The notes beneath the pieces were generated by a model. The model saw only the letters and a program-made list of their open reading frames with translations. It was not told the origin of the DNA and ran no database searches. Source: an uncultured Lachnospiraceae bacterium (GTDB lineage Bacteria; Bacillota; Clostridia; Lachnospirales; Lachnospiraceae). Taken from it: 38,985 nucleotides of DNA. The translations under genes and the position numbers were made by a program. Where the stretch lies: positions 1-38,985 of the forward strand of contig CATJTQ010000064.1 of assembly GCA_949743325.1 (NCBI GenBank), in the 5' to 3' direction. Shown in pieces: positions 27,102 through 35,545 of this stretch (its first letter is position 1; each line of letters begins with the position of its first letter).

Positions 27102-27503
27102 TTATGCCTGACTTAAGAATGCTGCTAATTTCTTATCCTCTGTACTGATATGAGAAATGAGAACACTTATATGTCCGTTTAGCTTTCCAAGCTCTACAAT
27201 CGTCGGTCCTGATAATGATATACCGGATGTAATTTCTTTCAGCTTAGTAGTATACTGTTGATGAAACGCTTTATGTGCTGTGATTCCCGGATAATTACTT
27301 TTCTGCTGCAATTGCTCTTCATGTGTAAAATGTTTTTCCACATAATTATTGAGAAATTTTATTGTTGCATCCATGGAAGTACGTCCCTCACCCTTGCTGC
27401 AGGCATCCATAAGATTATTTACAGCATCAAGAAGCTCACGATGCTCCTTATCAATAATTGTATTTCCAGTTTCCAATTTTTTTGTAAATTCATATTTTGC
27501 CAT
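27102..27503 (-). CDS. Bacteriohemerythrin
   Basis: Di-iron oxygen-binding protein of 133 residues, the usual single-domain size. All seven expected iron ligands can be placed: His21 (DKEHRELL), His58 and Glu62 (HFTHEEQL), His77 and His81 (HKAFHQQY), and His118 with Asp123 (HISTEDK). In anaerobes such proteins bind or detoxify stray oxygen, or deliver it to oxidases. A GGAGG site precedes the ATG. It sits next to the thioredoxin system on the same strand, consistent with a small redox/oxygen-defence cluster, though each has its own terminator. Confidence 0.93.
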   Translation of the reverse strand: MAKYEFTKKLETGNTIIDKEHRELLDAVNNLMDACSKGEGRTSMDATIKFLNNYVEKHFTHEEQLQQKSNYPGITAHKAFHQQYTTKLKEITSGISLSGPTIVELGKLNGHISVLISHISTEDKKLAAFLSQA

Positions 27504-27592
27504 CTATTTTTCCTCCATTCCCAATTTTTACTAAAATATTATAGACATTTAATTAATAAATTTCAACATACTATAAAAACATTTTAATATTT

Positions 27593-28450
27593 TTATTTTA
27601 TTTCATTTAAATAAGAAACAGCCGACAATGCCGCCACATTACCCTGACCTGCAGCTTTTACATACTGATATGGTTTTCCGGCAATATCTCCACATGCAAA
27701 AAGCCCTCTAATATTTGTTTCCATCATCAAATTAACCTCAACATGATTATCCGCAATATCAAGACCTGATACAAGCTGGTCTGGTGCAACAGCATCCCTT
27801 AAAATAAATACTCCATCAATTTCATATTTATTTTTATCAGTTATTAGACATTCAACCTTATCATTACCAGAAATAGCTTTAGGGAACTCTGTTATTAACT
27901 CAATATTTTCATCAAGCTCCAATTTTTTATTTCCAATTGGAAAATAATATACTTTCTTTGCAAACTCAGTTAAAAATTTAGCCTCTTGCTGCGCCTCTTC
28001 ATTATAGCCGATTACTGCGGTAATTTTTCCCTTATAAAGCGCTGCATCACATGTAGCACAGTAACTAACTCCCTTGCCGAGAAATTCCTTTTCTCCAGAG
28101 AAAGGCTTTCCATGTATCACACCAGTAGCAATTATAACACTCTTAGCCTCATACATTTCATCGGACGCCTGTATCCCAAAATAATCACCCATAGGATATA
28201 CTGCGCTTACCTTCTTCTCAATTGCAGATATTCCCATATCATCCATATGCCCTTTTAATTTCATTGAAAAATCTGTTCCTGACAGTGAAGGCAATCCGGG
28301 ATAATTAAGAATTTCCTGAGCTTTGCTTACTTTCTCACTCAAATTATTACTTCCAAATAAAATAGTTTTTTTGTTTCTCACCTTTGCAGTTATAGCCGCT
28401 GACACTCCAGCAGGACCTGTTCCTATAATTGCAATGTCTGCACGCTCCAT
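27593..28450 (-). CDS. Thioredoxin reductase-like flavoprotein lacking NADPH-binding motifs
   Basis: FAD-dependent protein of 285 residues in the TrxB family. The FAD site GTGPAG (10-15), the redox pair CATC (Cys131, Cys134) and the C-terminal FAD motif LFACGDIAG are intact. The NADPH half is altered: where TrxB has a GxGxxA dinucleotide motif this protein has VIGYNEEAQQEA (about 147-156), and the HRR..R motif that holds the 2'-phosphate is replaced by PIGNKKLELD. It is also about 30 residues shorter than E. coli TrxB. Ferredoxin-dependent flavin thioredoxin reductases described in Clostridium show this kind of loss. A frame from 28507 is longer, but GGAGGAG just before ATG 28450 fixes the start. 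It follows trxA. Confidence 0.85.
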   Translation of the reverse strand: MERADIAIIGTGPAGVSAAITAKVRNKKTILFGSNNLSEKVSKAQEILNYPGLPSLSGTDFSMKLKGHMDDMGISAIEKKVSAVYPMGDYFGIQASDEMYEAKSVIIATGVIHGKPFSGEKEFLGKGVSYCATCDAALYKGKITAVIGYNEEAQQEAKFLTEFAKKVYYFPIGNKKLELDENIELITEFPKAISGNDKVECLITDKNKYEIDGVFILRDAVAPDQLVSGLDIADNHVEVNLMMETNIRGLFACGDIAGKPYQYVKAAGQGNVAALSAVSYLNEIK

Positions 28451-28510
28451 AATTCTCCTCCTTGCAAAACAAATAAATGAATCCCTTATGAAAACCAAGG
28501 TGTACACATT

Positions 28511-28541
28511 GACAAAACCCCGTTATACAACGGGGTTTGTC
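28511..28541 (-). terminator. Hairpin between trxA and the reductase gene
   Basis: Perfect stem of about 14 bp, GACAAA-ACCCCGTT with AACGGGG-TTTGTC, and a small loop. On the minus strand it is followed only by a short T-rich stretch. It is probably a partial terminator that sets the ratio of thioredoxin to reductase, since no separate promoter was obvious before the reductase gene. Confidence 0.6.
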
Positions 28542-28594
28542 ATAAAGAGTGATTGAAAAAAGTGTGAAAAAATTAATTATTCAAATATATCCTG

Positions 28595-28909
28595 TTACGC
28601 ATTATTTAATTTAGACAGCAGATCAGCTTTACTGCATGCACCAACATGTTTATCTACTACAACACCATCTTTGAAAATCATCAGGGTTGGAATAGAGAAA
28701 ATCGAATATTCTTCAGCTAACGCTGATTGTTCATCTGTATTAATCTTACATACTGTAAACTGTGGATTCTCCTCTGCTATCTCAGCAACAACAGGAGCCA
28801 TCATTTTACATGGACCACACCAGTCTGCATAAAAATCAACCAATGATACGTTAGAATTATCTAACACTTTTTCTTTAAAATTATCTTTAGTCAACTGGAT
28901 TACTGACAT
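28595..28909 (-). CDS. trxA: Thioredoxin
   Basis: Cytoplasmic dithiol-disulfide carrier of 104 residues, standard size. The active site is the canonical WCGPC (Cys31, Cys34) within VDFYADWCGPCKMMAP, and the cis-proline loop is FSIPTLMIF. A GGAGG site precedes the ATG. It is the first gene of the pair with the TrxB-like flavoprotein, which should reduce it, and has a good promoter. Confidence 0.97.
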   Translation of the reverse strand: MSVIQLTKDNFKEKVLDNSNVSLVDFYADWCGPCKMMAPVVAEIAEENPQFTVCKINTDEQSALAEEYSIFSIPTLMIFKDGVVVDKHVGACSKADLLSKLNNA

Positions 28910-28941
28910 ATTTAAATCCTCCTGTTTATTTCTATGTTCGT

Positions 28942-28970
28942 ATTATATCCAATAATAGGAATAAATACAA
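28942..28970 (-). promoter_or_regulatory. Sigma-A promoter of trxA
   Basis: Minus-strand TTGTAT (28965-28970) and TATAAT (28942-28947) with a 17-bp spacer, 33 bp before the trxA start. Confidence 0.65.
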
Positions 28971-29034
28971 GTATAAATTTTACTTATTTTAAATTTTTTT
29001 CCAGAACACATTTTTTAATATAAAAGTTCAGCCA

Positions 29035-29090
29035 GAACACAGATAGCAGGAAAATCGTGCTTGCACAGATTTGATTGGTATTCTGTGTTC
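29035..29090. terminator. Branched hairpin after the MMPL gene
   Basis: A 9-bp stem (GAACACAGA / TCTGTGTTC) encloses a smaller GTGC/GCAC hairpin. The sequence CCAGAACACA is repeated just outside at 29001-29010. The U-run is weak. It probably ends the leftward lipoprotein-MMPL transcript. Confidence 0.45.
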
Positions 29091-29107
29091 AAATTTTATT
29101 ATTTTGT

Positions 29108-31183
29108 TTATACCTCTTTTTTAGGTTTAAATCCTATACTTGTATTTAAAATAATTTTATCAAAGACTACAAACATTGCCGGAAGTATAAATGCAACTAC
29201 AAACAAACTGACAATTGCTCCCCTTGCAAGCAGTACGCAAAGAGAACTTATCATATCTATACTCGAATAAACGCCAACACCGAACGTAGCTGCGAAGAAA
29301 CTTAATGCGCTTACAAAAACTGATTGAATAGATGTATTCAATGCTGTCTCAATAGCATCCCGCTTTCTTGCACCGCGGCTTCTCTCTCTCTTATACCTGT
29401 TAGTCATAAGTATCGCATAGTCAACAGTAGCTCCAAGCTGAATTGTACCAATCACTATTGAGGCAATAAATGGAAGCACTGTTCCTGTGTAATGCGGTAT
29501 ACCCATATTTATGAAAATTGCAAATTCTATAACTGATACTAAAATAACTGGCAGTGAAATTGATTTTAATACAATTGCAATAATTATGAATATTAAAATT
29601 ATTGAGACTGCACTTACCGTCTTAAAATCTATATCAGTAATTTTTATTAAATCTTGTGTACATGGCGCCTCACCGATTAACATTGCTGATTCATCATAAT
29701 TTTTAACAATATCTCTTATTTCATCACACTGATCATTTACATCATCTGTACCAGTTTTATATTCAGACATAACATAAATCATCTGATATGTTCCGTCATT
29801 TAAGACTTCCAACGCTTTATCAGGTATTAAATCTCTTGGAATAGCGGGTCCTATTATAGAATCAATACCGAGCGCCAGCTTTACACCTTCTACCTTTTTT
29901 ATTTCTTTTATCATATTATATGCTTCTTTTGAAGGCATATTCGCATCTGCCAAAATTACATGCGTAGCACCCATATCAAATTCATCTTCAAGCACTGCTG
30001 CCGCCTGAACACTTTCCAAATTATCAGGAAGGGTGCCAACTAAATCATAATACACTTTATTATTATTCTGTCCATAAAATGCCGGACCAATAATAATTAA
30101 AAATAATAATATAAATATCCAGAAATTTTTTGTCACAAATTTTCCAATCTTAAAATCAGGAAATAAAGAGCGATGCCTTGTTTTCTCTATTGGTTTATCC
30201 ATAACAAGTATCATAGACGGAAGAATTGTCACACAGCCAATAACACCAAACACTACGCCTTTAGCCATAACAATACCAAGGTCCATACCAAGAGTAAACG
30301 TCATAAAGCACATTGCCAGGAAACCGGCAATTGTCGTTATTGAACTTCCCACTACTGAAGTAATAGTCTGTGAAATTGCATGAGCCATTGCACGGTTTTT
30401 ATCCCCTGGATATCTTCCTTTATTTTCCTCGTAACTATGCCACAGAAATATTGAATAATCCATTGTAACAGCAAGCTGAAGCACTGCTGCCAAAGCCTGT
30501 GTAATAAATGAAATTTCTCCTGTAACAAAGTTGCTTCCAAGATTATAAATAATAGCCATACCAATACTTAACAAAAACAAAACCGGCAGCAGAAAACAAT
30601 CCATTGTAACAGCGAGCACCAGCGCGGATAGACCGCCGGCAATTGCCACATAAATCGGAACTTCACTCTCACATATAATTTTAATATCTGCCACAACCGC
30701 TGACATACCGCTTAGAAGGCACTGTTTATCAGTTAAATCACGGATTTTATCAATAGATTCAAGTGTCTCGTCAGCTGACATTGAAGTATCAAATGTAATA
30801 ATCATTAACTGACTTCCGGTATCGGGATTTTTCAGTTCACTTCTCATATCTTCAGGAAGAACATCAATAGGAATAGATACATCTCCTGCTGCATAACAGA
30901 TAACCTCTTTTACATGGCTAATTTCTTTTATCTCTTTCTCTAAATCAGCAACGCCTTTGTCATCCATTCCCTCTATTGCACAAACGGAAAACGCTCCTGT
31001 TCCAAATTCCTCCAGCAAAATATCCTGACCTTCCATAGTCTCTATATCACCTGGAAGATAAGAAAGTATATCATAATTTATACGTGTGTTAAAATACCCT
31101 ATTCCAGCTGGTATTAAAAGCAGAAAACTTATTATTACAATTGGAATTCTAAATTTTACAACTGCCTTTCCAAAATTAATCAT
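29108..31183 (-). CDS. MMPL/RND family transporter
   Basis: Membrane exporter of 691 residues with the RND half-repeat layout. One membrane helix and an extracytoplasmic loop (about 30-170) are followed by five helices (about 175-335), then the pattern repeats (helix near 350, loop about 375-515, five helices to 680). The fourth helix of each half carries an Asp-Tyr pair (LAVTMDYSIFL and GATVDYAILM), the proton-relay position of MmpL proteins. Substrates of relatives are lipids, drugs or cell-envelope precursors. It is 96 bp downstream of the heptad-repeat lipoprotein, its likely extracellular partner, and is controlled through the TetR-operator region. Confidence 0.93.
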   Translation of the reverse strand: MINFGKAVVKFRIPIVIISFLLLIPAGIGYFNTRINYDILSYLPGDIETMEGQDILLEEFGTGAFSVCAIEGMDDKGVADLEKEIKEISHVKEVICYAAGDVSIPIDVLPEDMRSELKNPDTGSQLMIITFDTSMSADETLESIDKIRDLTDKQCLLSGMSAVVADIKIICESEVPIYVAIAGGLSALVLAVTMDCFLLPVLFLLSIGMAIIYNLGSNFVTGEISFITQALAAVLQLAVTMDYSIFLWHSYEENKGRYPGDKNRAMAHAISQTITSVVGSSITTIAGFLAMCFMTFTLGMDLGIVMAKGVVFGVIGCVTILPSMILVMDKPIEKTRHRSLFPDFKIGKFVTKNFWIFILLFLIIIGPAFYGQNNNKVYYDLVGTLPDNLESVQAAAVLEDEFDMGATHVILADANMPSKEAYNMIKEIKKVEGVKLALGIDSIIGPAIPRDLIPDKALEVLNDGTYQMIYVMSEYKTGTDDVNDQCDEIRDIVKNYDESAMLIGEAPCTQDLIKITDIDFKTVSAVSIILIFIIIAIVLKSISLPVILVSVIEFAIFINMGIPHYTGTVLPFIASIVIGTIQLGATVDYAILMTNRYKRERSRGARKRDAIETALNTSIQSVFVSALSFFAATFGVGVYSSIDMISSLCVLLARGAIVSLFVVAFILPAMFVVFDKIILNTSIGFKPKKEV

Positions 31184-31279
31184 ATTGCCGCCTCATTTCT
31201 TTTATGATTTTATTTAATAAACAACTATCTGCATCTTACATTTTAGTAGATTTATAGATATGCGCTTATATAATTTATT

Positions 31280-33886
31280 CTAATTTTCTTCAATTCCATC
31301 AATCTTAATAATAAATTTCTCCTTACCGCTTTTACCATCTGCAATTCCGCCATACAGCCTATATTCATCATTTATATCTGCAATAGCATTAACACGGTCA
31401 TTTATATTATTTAAATCATCCTTGACAAGAGACTGAATTTTACTAATACCATCTTTATTAAATTTTATCATACCATCTTTTAATTCAAATGCGCCTGACC
31501 TTAATTGCGCTGCCCCGTCATTTAATTTATTAACACCTAATCTCAAGTCAGCAAATCCATTTAAAATACGATTGCTTGCGCTGTCAAGCGTTATACAGCC
31601 CTCTGCCAATGTATGTGCTCCGCTTCTTAACGTTGACGTGCCGTTTTTTAATGAATAGGCTCCGTTCTGAAGCTGCCCAATTCCAGTATCTAATGCTGTA
31701 CTTCCGTCATATAATTTATTTACACCATTATCTAATGTCTTGCTTCCATCATTCAGTTTATCTAATCCAGAATCTAAAGTTTCACTTCCGCTATATAATT
31801 GCTGTGCTCCTCCGAGCAGACTTCCCGCACCATCTTTCAATTGTTCCAAACCTTTATCAAGCGCATCACTTCCTCCATATAATGCGTCTATTCCGCCTGG
31901 TAGAGCTTTCGCAGAATTATATATGGTATCAATACCATTATCGAGTTGTTTTGTTCCTTCATATAACTGACCAACGCCGTCTGAAACAGCAGCAGAACCA
32001 TCCGACAACTGTCCAACTGCCTTTTGAAGCTGTGAGATAACTGGGGAATAGTCACTTAACTGCCCTGAAATTTCAGTAAGAACCTGATCCATTCCCATCT
32101 CCATACCTGACTCATACGCAGAAATATAAATATTAACAAATGCCTGCTCAAATACTCCCTTAATTACAGCCTGCAAAACAGCGTTTGTCTGCACATCAAG
32201 CTGTACGCCGCTCTGTACAAGCATTGCCTCAACATTCTCTATAAAACTCTGTGTTGTCTGCGCTAAAACAGCCTGCCCATTTGGATCATTCTGCAGAAAA
32301 TCTTTTACCTGCTGCTCAACATATGCTTTCTGCTCTTCTGTCAATTTTGCAGATTGTCCGCTTATATCAGGAAGCGCCAAATTTTTCACCTGCTCATTTA
32401 ACTGTGCAAGACCTTCTGAAACCGCTTTTGATCCTGCAACAAGACCATTCTCTCCCTCATATCCGCCGATTATCTGTTCTAAACCATCCTGAGCAGACTT
32501 AATCCCATCTACAAGCAGCGGCGCGGAAGAATTTAAAGTTCCCAATCCATCTTTAATCTGTGCAGAACCATCTTTGGCATCACTAAGTTTATCTGAAAGA
32601 GTCTTCGCTCCATTCATAGCTGTAAGCAATCCTTCCTTAATTTGAGCTGAACCGTCTTTTGCAGAACTAAGACCGTCTTTTAACTGAGCTGATCCATCCT
32701 TTGCAGAATTAAGACCGTCTTTCAATTGTACTGCCCCGCCTTTTGCCGAGTTAATACCATCAACAAGAGCCTGTGCTCCATCGTCCAAAATATCAGAACC
32801 CGCACTTATCTGTTCTGCGCCGCTTTTTGCTGAAGCAACTCCATCTGTATATGTCTGTACTCCATTATTTAATTCATTTACACCATCTGATAAATCTGAT
32901 GTTCCGTCAACTAACGTATTAGTTCCATCTGCTAATTTAGTACTTCCGTCTTTTAATTTATCAGCACCGTCTGTAAGCTGAGCAATATCTGAATTGATAT
33001 CATTTATTTTCTCACTCATATCAAACTCTTTCATATCTATAAGTGTGTTGCTGCAAAGCGTAACTGACATTCCTAAACTGAAATCTGATACATCAGCAGT
33101 AACTTCAAAATAATTCGGCAGCTCTAAATCAAGCTCTTCTGTATCATCCAAACCAAGGCTCTCTGACAATCCCGGCATAGCAACACCAAAGGCAATTATA
33201 TTATTTCCCTCTGATATTATATCACCATTTGAGACAGATACATTTTTGAACGTATCTGTAGGCAGCATTAATCCGGTTGCCATTACAAATGGAGTATATA
33301 CTTCTATATTTTTATCTGCGATATTTACAGATGATGTACTATTATTAATATAATCGTAACGAATTTTAACATTTCCTGACTTGCCAAGCAGATCTTTCGG
33401 CGTTATCTGCTCTCCGTTGAAATAATATGTTACTTTAACAGATATTGGAAGCTCCTCTTCGCTCTTTCCCTGATAATAAATATCAGAACCATTTGACTCC
33501 CATACAATACCGTCTGAAGTATTTTCATATTTTTCATTACCTTTAATATTCTTAATTTCCGTTAAATTAGTTCTATCTTCTATTTTACTGCTGCCATCAG
33601 CATTTTTTAACCATTCACTCACAATAACTTCTTTCGGTTTACCGTGCGAATCTGCAATTACATACACTGTCTCCTCTTTATCTGCTGAAGATATGTTTTC
33701 ATTACCTGAATTTGTAATGTTATTCATTGTGTCAAGCAATTTCTCATTATCTTCTTTATTACTCTCAACTGCGATATCCTTTCTCTCATCAGAATCAGTC
33801 TGAGTTCCGCAAGCTGTCAATCCACATGCTAAAACTGCTGTCATTCCAAATGCCGCTGCCTTTTTTAAATATAATTTTTTCCTCAT
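31280..33886 (-). CDS. Heptad-repeat (XXXLXXG) lipoprotein partnering an MMPL exporter
   Basis: An 868-residue surface lipoprotein. The signal peptide ends in a lipobox LTAC (Cys26). Residues about 28-285 form a globular domain. From about 290 to 450 and again from about 660 to 815 the chain is made of heptads of the form xxxLxxG (ADGTNTL, VDGTSDL, SDGVNEL), the repeat seen in YhgE/Pip-like proteins; a helical segment of about 170 residues (about 485-655) separates them. Unlike YhgE there are no membrane helices at either end, so the lipid is the only anchor. Inference: a long periplasm- or wall-spanning stalk that works with the MMPL pump. In the DNA, 14-residue units near 32600-32760 are close to identical. 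Confidence 0.85.
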   Translation of the reverse strand: MRKKLYLKKAAAFGMTAVLACGLTACGTQTDSDERKDIAVESNKEDNEKLLDTMNNITNSGNENISSADKEETVYVIADSHGKPKEVIVSEWLKNADGSSKIEDRTNLTEIKNIKGNEKYENTSDGIVWESNGSDIYYQGKSEEELPISVKVTYYFNGEQITPKDLLGKSGNVKIRYDYINNSTSSVNIADKNIEVYTPFVMATGLMLPTDTFKNVSVSNGDIISEGNNIIAFGVAMPGLSESLGLDDTEELDLELPNYFEVTADVSDFSLGMSVTLCSNTLIDMKEFDMSEKINDINSDIAQLTDGADKLKDGSTKLADGTNTLVDGTSDLSDGVNELNNGVQTYTDGVASAKSGAEQISAGSDILDDGAQALVDGINSAKGGAVQLKDGLNSAKDGSAQLKDGLSSAKDGSAQIKEGLLTAMNGAKTLSDKLSDAKDGSAQIKDGLGTLNSSAPLLVDGIKSAQDGLEQIIGGYEGENGLVAGSKAVSEGLAQLNEQVKNLALPDISGQSAKLTEEQKAYVEQQVKDFLQNDPNGQAVLAQTTQSFIENVEAMLVQSGVQLDVQTNAVLQAVIKGVFEQAFVNIYISAYESGMEMGMDQVLTEISGQLSDYSPVISQLQKAVGQLSDGSAAVSDGVGQLYEGTKQLDNGIDTIYNSAKALPGGIDALYGGSDALDKGLEQLKDGAGSLLGGAQQLYSGSETLDSGLDKLNDGSKTLDNGVNKLYDGSTALDTGIGQLQNGAYSLKNGTSTLRSGAHTLAEGCITLDSASNRILNGFADLRLGVNKLNDGAAQLRSGAFELKDGMIKFNKDGISKIQSLVKDDLNNINDRVNAIADINDEYRLYGGIADGKSGKEKFIIKIDGIEEN

Positions 33887-33921
33887 TGTCCAGTCCTTCT
33901 TTCTTAATAATCAAACCTTTA

Positions 33922-34009
33922 TGACCAAAAGTCATTTTGTTATTAAAGAATATATTCTAAAAATGACTAAAAGTCAATACTTTTTCTTAAATTTCTTGAC
34001 CAAAAGTCA
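33922..34009. promoter_or_regulatory. Three TetR operator palindromes
   Basis: Three copies of TGACYAAAAGTCA lie at 33922-33934, 33964-33976 and 33997-34009, spaced 42 and 33 bp start to start (close to whole helical turns). Each is a TGAC...GTCA dyad, and the first extends to ATGAC...GTCAT. They occupy the gap between the divergent lipoprotein and TetR genes. The middle copy overlaps the -35 box of the lipoprotein promoter, and the first lies just past its start of transcription. Confidence 0.8.
33949..33977 (-). promoter_or_regulatory. Promoter of the lipoprotein-MMPL operon
   Basis: Minus-strand TTGACT (33972-33977) and TATATT (33949-33954) with a 17-bp spacer, about 65 bp before the lipoprotein start. 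The -35 box is part of the second operator copy, so TetR binding would block it directly. Confidence 0.75.
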
Positions 34010-34025
34010 TTTTTATTTATTTTTT

Positions 34026-34054
34026 ATTGATTTTTTATATTTTGTAGTATAAGA
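34026..34054 (+). promoter_or_regulatory. Likely promoter of the tetR gene
   Basis: TTGATT (34026-34031) and TAAGAT (34049-34054) with a 17-bp spacer. The third operator copy ends 17 bp upstream of the -35 box, so autoregulation is possible. Confidence 0.45.
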
Positions 34055-34154
34055 TAGTATTACTACAAATAATATATTCAAGCCTTGCGGCAGTCGCAAA
34101 GTATAATATTTAATTCTGCACGCTATGCTTCATACAGAAATGAAGGTATGTCAA

Positions 34155-34799
34155 ATGGGAAAATTAGAAGAAAATAAAAAGAAAAAAAAACAGCTTTTGC
34201 TGGACAGCAGCTTTGAACTATTTATGAAAAAAGGCTGGCTTGAGACAACTATTTCAGATATTGTTAAGCAGGCTAACGTAGCCAAAGGAACTTTTTACTT
34301 ATATTTTAAGGACAAGTATGATATAAGAAACAACTTAATTTCATATAAGGCAAATCAGCTCCTTTTAAGCGCGCATGATGATCTTGATAAAAATCACCCT
34401 GAAATAACTGACTTAAAAGAACAGATTATATATATAATGAAATTTATTATTGACGAGCTGAAAAATAACCGCTCTCTATTAAAATTTATTGCCAAAAATC
34501 TGAGCTGGGGAGTTTTTAAATCTGCGTTAAACACAACTGCAGAAGAAGCTGAAGGAATTAATTTCTGGGATATTTTTTGGCAGATGATACCAGAGCAGTC
34601 CCTGTCGCAAAAAGATGCCGAAATAATGATTTTTCAAATTATAGAATTAATTGGGGCAACCGTATACAATGTGATACTTTTCGATGAACCAGTTCCTCTT
34701 GACGAATACATGCCGCATCTTGAAAAATCTGTTATGCTTATAATGGACGGCTATATTAAAACAAGCAAACCCAAAATCAGCAAAAAAATACTGCTTTAA
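34155..34799 (+). CDS. TetR/AcrR family transcriptional repressor
   Basis: DNA-binding repressor of about 214 residues. The N-terminal helix-turn-helix is clear (TISDIVKQANVAKGTFYLYFKDKYDIRNNLI), preceded by a lysine-rich stretch. The C-terminal 150 residues are helical and would bind an effector. The frame opens at an ATG at 34125, but the ATG at 34155 has AAGG at a suitable distance and gives the usual TetR N-terminus (MGKLEENKKK). Its divergent position and the three shared palindromes make it the likely regulator of the lipoprotein-MMPL operon and of itself. The inducer is unknown; hydrophobic compounds exported by the pump are the obvious candidates. Confidence 0.92.
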   Translation: MGKLEENKKKKKQLLLDSSFELFMKKGWLETTISDIVKQANVAKGTFYLYFKDKYDIRNNLISYKANQLLLSAHDDLDKNHPEITDLKEQIIYIMKFIIDELKNNRSLLKFIAKNLSWGVFKSALNTTAEEAEGINFWDIFWQMIPEQSLSQKDAEIMIFQIIELIGATVYNVILFDEPVPLDEYMPHLEKSVMLIMDGYIKTSKPKISKKILL

Positions 34800-34814
34800 A
34801 TATACAACAAGTGA

Positions 34815-34870
34815 AAAAAACTGCTTTTGTGGCGCCCTCCGCAGGGAAGATGTCACAAAAGCAGTTTTTT
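34815..34870. terminator. Strong terminator after tetR
   Basis: A perfect 17-bp stem (AAAAAACTGCTTTTGTG with CACAAAAGCAGTTTTTT) with a 22-nt loop and U-runs on both strands. It insulates the tetR gene from the downstream pair. Confidence 0.9.
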
Positions 34871-34961
34871 ACAGAGTATTCAGATAAATATAAATGTATT
34901 TCCATTATTATAGTATCATAAAATCATCAAAAATTCAAGTCTGGTATTAGCTTTTTTACGG

Positions 34962-34970
34962 TGTTATAAT
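34962..34970 (+). promoter_or_regulatory. Extended -10 promoter of the unknown two-gene operon
   Basis: TGTTATAAT, an extended -10 element (TGnTATAAT), 36 bp before the start codon at 35006. No good -35 box is at the right distance, which is normal for this promoter class. Confidence 0.55.
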
Positions 34971-35005
34971 CACTATCCAACTATGAAAATGAAGGAGGAA
35001 TCATA

Positions 35006-35533
35006 TTGAATAACGAATGGATAGTTTTATTACAACAGCAAAATCAACTTGATAAAGTTATTGAGACAAATAGCTCAACAGCACAATACGGACTTGTCTT
35101 AAGCGAGCAGGACGCGCAATTGATTATGCAAGAACGAAACAACACACTGCGTACTCAGAAGAGGGTTGAATTCGGAGAAACAATTACAACAAAGATTATA
35201 TATGAATTTTGCGATTCTGATTTTATTTATCAAGATAATTATGTTGACACAATCATTAGGCTCCAAGAAATATTTTTCTTATACAAAAATGAAATGAGCG
35301 ATGAAATTACAGATGATGAACTTCTTCATTTTATGAAAGAACAATTTGAACATATATGCTTTGGAGACTTAAATTATCTGGAAGGCACCTGCCTTTCAAA
35401 TTTTGCCCAAGCAATAAGAGCTGGCTACAGAGGCTATAAAAGTTCAGACGGATATAACGAATATGCTAAATTTGATGAAGTAAAACGCTGGGATTATGAA
35501 TTATATCTTGAAACTTTAAAAGATTTATGCTGA
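35006..35533 (+). CDS. Uncharacterised protein, first of a conserved pair (DUF6323-like)
   Basis: Acidic cytoplasmic protein of 175 residues without a signal peptide or membrane segment. From memory it resembles the Firmicutes family DUF6323: LSEQDAQLIMQERNNTL, RVEFGETITTKIIYEFCDSDFI, YKNEMSDEITDDELLHFMKEQF and a terminal YRGYKSSDGYNEY region; I could not check this. The start is a TTG, set by GGAGG 7 nt upstream. It is followed 12 bp later by the second gene. No function is known. The neighbouring CRISPR genes run in the opposite direction and are separated by a terminator, so a link to them is not indicated. Confidence 0.8.
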   Translation: MNNEWIVLLQQQNQLDKVIETNSSTAQYGLVLSEQDAQLIMQERNNTLRTQKRVEFGETITTKIIYEFCDSDFIYQDNYVDTIIRLQEIFFLYKNEMSDEITDDELLHFMKEQFEHICFGDLNYLEGTCLSNFAQAIRAGYRGYKSSDGYNEYAKFDEVKRWDYELYLETLKDLC

Positions 35534-35545
35534 GGGTAAATATTT

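Noticed and set aside
31576-32502. Open frames on the plus strand opposite the lipoprotein.
   Set aside because: They are shadows of the periodic heptad codons, lack ribosome sites and give low-complexity products.
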